From Fimenecus sp045611635 (GTDB lineage Bacteria; Bacillota; Clostridia; Oscillospirales; Acutalibacteraceae): 51,883 nucleotides of DNA. This document shows, piece after piece, positions 49,849 through 51,883 of the stretch. Every line of letters begins with the position of its first letter. Position 1 is the stretch's first letter. A program made the position numbers and the translations under genes. A model generated the notes under the pieces. The model made no database searches, was not told the origin of the DNA, and saw only the letters and a list, made by a program, of their open reading frames with translations. Location: the NCBI GenBank assembly GCA_045611635.1, contig JAZKXL010000075.1, positions 1-51,883 of the forward strand. The letters run 5' to 3'.

Positions 49849-51159
49849 CTATATTGCTTTTTTCTTATTATTTTTTACTACATTTTTTGATGTAAGAACG
49901 TTGGGCTTTTTATTCTCATCGCGAATAATCTCAGGCGCAACACCATCAACAACGCAATCACGAGTAATAATCACTTTTGCGATTGTATGTTCAGATGGTG
50001 TATCATACATAATTGGCATTAAAACACCTTCCATAATACCACGAAGACCACGAGCGCCAGTTTTCTTTTCAAGAGTCTTTTCAGCAATTGCAACAAGTGC
50101 ATCATCAGTAAACTCTAATTCAACATCATCCATATCAAAAAGCGCTTTAAATTGCTTTAAAAGAGCATTTTTAGGTTCAGAAAGAATCTTAATCAAATCT
50201 TCTTTAGAAAGCTGTTGTAAAGCAGTTATTACAGGAACACGGCCTACAAGTTCTGGAATAAGACCAAACTTAACCAAATCCTGTGCAATAACTTTTGAAT
50301 AAATATCTTCAAGTTCAAATTCAGATTTATTCTTGATTTCAGCACCAAATCCAAGAGCAGAGTTACCCGTACGCTTCTCTATAATTTTTTCAATACCGTC
50401 AAAAGCACCGCCACAAATGAAAAGAATATTAGATGTGTCAATTTGAATAAATTCTTGTTGTGGATGCTTTCGACCACCTTGTGGTGGAACATTAGCAACA
50501 GTACCTTCAAGGATTTTAAGAAGAGCTTGTTGAACACCTTCACCACTTACATCACGAGTAATTGATGGATTTTCACTTTTACGAGCAATCTTATCAATTT
50601 CATCAACATAAATAATGCCACGCTCTGCTTTTTCAATATCATAATCAGCAGCTTGAATAAGACGTAAAAGAATATTTTCAACGTCCTCACCAACATAACC
50701 AGCTTCAGTTAAAGTTGTAGCATCTGCAATGGCAAATGGTACATCAATAATCTTTGCAAGTGTTTGAGCGAGAACAGTTTTTCCAACGCCAGTAGGTCCT
50801 AAAAGAACTACATTACTCTTTTGAATTTCAACACCACTGTCAGCATTATGATATATTCTTTTGTAGTGATTATAAACGGAAACGCTAAGAACTTTTTTTG
50901 CTGCATCTTGCCCAACAACATATTCATCAAGCGCCGCTTTAATTTCGTGTGGTTTTGGAAGAACCTTTTCTTCAAGTTTAACTTTCTTGCCACCTCTATT
51001 GGGGCTAACATCATCCTCGCCAATTATACCCATGCAAAGCTCAATACATTCGTCACAAATATAAACACCAGGACCTGCGATAAGTTTTTCAACTTGTTCT
51101 TGTGTTTTTCCGCAGAAAGAACATCTTACATTTCTTTCTTTATCGTTTTCTCTAGCCAT
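49849..51159 (-). CDS. clpX: ATP-dependent Clp protease ATP-binding subunit ClpX
   Basis: ClpX unfolds substrates and feeds ClpP. The 436 residues start with the ZBD zinc-binding domain (Cys13, Cys16, Cys35, Cys38 in RCSFCGK and YICDECIEL). Walker A is LLGPTGVGKT, Walker B is IIYVDEIDKI and the pore loop GYVGEDVE region follows; RGLRGIMEG lies near the C-terminal sensor. Length is normal. AAGGAG stands 9 bases before the ATG. It follows clpP with 11 bases between, the classical order. Confidence 0.98.
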   Translation of the reverse strand: MARENDKERNVRCSFCGKTQEQVEKLIAGPGVYICDECIELCMGIIGEDDVSPNRGGKKVKLEEKVLPKPHEIKAALDEYVVGQDAAKKVLSVSVYNHYKRIYHNADSGVEIQKSNVVLLGPTGVGKTVLAQTLAKIIDVPFAIADATTLTEAGYVGEDVENILLRLIQAADYDIEKAERGIIYVDEIDKIARKSENPSITRDVSGEGVQQALLKILEGTVANVPPQGGRKHPQQEFIQIDTSNILFICGGAFDGIEKIIEKRTGNSALGFGAEIKNKSEFELEDIYSKVIAQDLVKFGLIPELVGRVPVITALQQLSKEDLIKILSEPKNALLKQFKALFDMDDVELEFTDDALVAIAEKTLEKKTGARGLRGIMEGVLMPIMYDTPSEHTIAKVIITRDCVVDGVAPEIIRDENKKPNVLTSKNVVKNNKKKAI

Positions 51160-51170
51160 AAATTAGCTCC

Positions 51171-51752
51171 TTATCTCTTATAGAAAACTTTATCTACAAT
51201 ACCATAATCCATTGCTTCTTGAGCTGAAAGCCAGTTATCACGCTCAGTATCAAGTGCGATTTGTTCAATTGGCTTACCTGTATTTTCAGCAAGGATTTTA
51301 TTGAGTTTTTCACGAGTTCTAAGAATGTGCTCAGCAGCAATTTTAATATCAGTTGCTTGACCTTGAGCACCACCTAATGGCTGATGAATCATAATTTCAC
51401 TGTTTGGAAGAGCATATCTTTTGCCCTTTGCACCTGATGATAAAAGGAATGCACCCATGCTTGCAGCCATACCCATACAAATTGTAGATACATCACACTT
51501 GATATACTGCATCGTATCATAAATTGCAAGGCCTGCTGAAACTGAGCCACCAGGACTGTTAATATAAAGTGAAATATCTTTTTCGCTATCCTGTCCCTCA
51601 AGGTAAAGCAATTGTGCAACAACTAATGATGCAGTTGCATCATTAACTTCATCAGACAAAACGATAATTCTATCATTTAAGAGTCTTGAAAAAATATCGT
51701 ATTGTCTTTCACCCCTGTTTGTTTGTTCAACAACATATGGTACAAGTGCCAT
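51171..51752 (-). CDS. clpP: ATP-dependent Clp protease proteolytic subunit ClpP
   Basis: ClpP is a self-compartmentalised serine protease. The 193 residues show LYINSPGGSV, catalytic Ser98 in MGMAASMGAF, His123 in MIHQPLGG and an Asp in the TERDNWLSAQEA segment. Normal length with the usual N-terminal MALVPYVVEQ. The start at ATG 51752 is supported by GGAGG 9 bases upstream; an earlier TTG is unlikely. It lies between tig and clpX. Confidence 0.97.
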   Translation of the reverse strand: MALVPYVVEQTNRGERQYDIFSRLLNDRIIVLSDEVNDATASLVVAQLLYLEGQDSEKDISLYINSPGGSVSAGLAIYDTMQYIKCDVSTICMGMAASMGAFLLSSGAKGKRYALPNSEIMIHQPLGGAQGQATDIKIAAEHILRTREKLNKILAENTGKPIEQIALDTERDNWLSAQEAMDYGIVDKVFYKR

Positions 51753-51791
51753 AATAATATAACCTCCATTCAAAACTTATGAAAAGCATTA

Positions 51792-51823
51792 AAGAATTGC
51801 CCTATAATTATTGGACAATTCTT
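51792..51823 (-). terminator. hairpin between tig and clpP
   Basis: AAGAATTGTCC (51813-51823) and GGGCAATTCTT (51792-51802) pair with one G-U over a 10-base loop and are followed by a U-rich stretch (TAATGCTTTTC). It may attenuate transcription from tig into clpP. Confidence 0.55.
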
Positions 51824-51848
51824 CAACACTTAAACTAATATTTTTTAA

Positions 51849-51883
51849 TTATTCAGCATCTGCTGCTTTTTTAGTTGTCTTCT
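51849..51883 (-). CDS. tig: C-terminal end of probable trigger factor
   Basis: Only the last 11 codons are in the window: KTTKKAADAE then TAA at 51849-51851. The Lys/Ala-rich acidic-ended tail is typical of trigger factor, and tig-clpP-clpX is the standard order, so the identification rests mainly on context. Confidence 0.6.
   Translation of the reverse strand, partial: KTTKKAADAE

Noticed and set aside
1..51883. CRISPR array, prophage or insertion sequence
   Set aside because: No regularly spaced repeats, cas genes, transposases, integrases or phage structural genes were seen.

Overview
The window is AT-rich, densely packed bacterial chromosome that looks like a low-GC, spore-forming Firmicute of class Clostridia. 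The support is a SpoIVB peptidase, the MEP-pathway gene ispE, strong AGGAGG ribosome sites, TTGACA/TATAAT promoters, a Gram-positive LexA box and the order tig-clpP-clpX. Gene content is mostly housekeeping and nutrient uptake. I see no insertion sequence, prophage, CRISPR array or rRNA. No stretch longer than about 300 bases lacks a gene; the longest gaps are 8035-8272 and 39629-39887, and both hold regulatory structure.

Region by region. 1-8034 (minus): an alpha-glucan operon with a binding lipoprotein, two permeases, an MsmX/UgpC-type ATPase, 4-alpha-glucanotransferase and glycogen phosphorylase (cut by the left edge). It should import maltodextrins and split them by phosphorolysis. 8131-10162 (plus): an ABC-F ATPase behind a leader with a terminator and a possible leader peptide. 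10170-11461 (minus): a Y-family DNA polymerase under a consensus promoter with a LexA box. 11536-12336: a ZIP metal transporter. 12494-14154 (minus): a small TetR operon of two uncharacterised membrane proteins and the repressor, with a near-perfect palindrome on its promoter. 14219-14294 (minus): tRNA-Pro(GGG).

14384-18430 (plus): a membrane-anchored EEP-family phosphohydrolase, an M28 peptidase interrupted by membrane helices, and a 522-residue orphan lipoprotein. 18469-23978 (plus): a complete branched-chain amino acid (Liv) ABC system ending in a cytidylate-kinase-like gene. 24116-27221 (minus): FAD oxidoreductase, ispE and a PHP phosphoesterase. 27304-29001 (plus): the ACT/PFL (UPF0237/UPF0210) pair. 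29045-30283 (minus): spoIVB.

30400-39685 (minus): lon, engB, a lysA-like decarboxylase, dnaE, pfkA and a shikimate-kinase-like gene with altered substrate residues. 39795-42146 (plus): serC-serA. 42190-47388 (minus): a degenerate LCP-like protein, a transglutaminase-like protein, folE-folP-folB-folK and a DEDDh exonuclease. 47402-49798 (minus): a polyprenyl-phosphate sugar transferase and an EamA transporter. 49849 to the right edge (minus): clpX, clpP and the last codons of a probable tig.

I found no clearly new multi-gene system. The best leads are regulatory or are unusual members of known families: the ABC-F leader attenuator, the TetR operon with its operator, the promoter-embedded palindrome of the M28 gene, the shikimate-kinase-like protein, the kinase-like gene in the Liv operon, and the LCP-like/transglutaminase pair.
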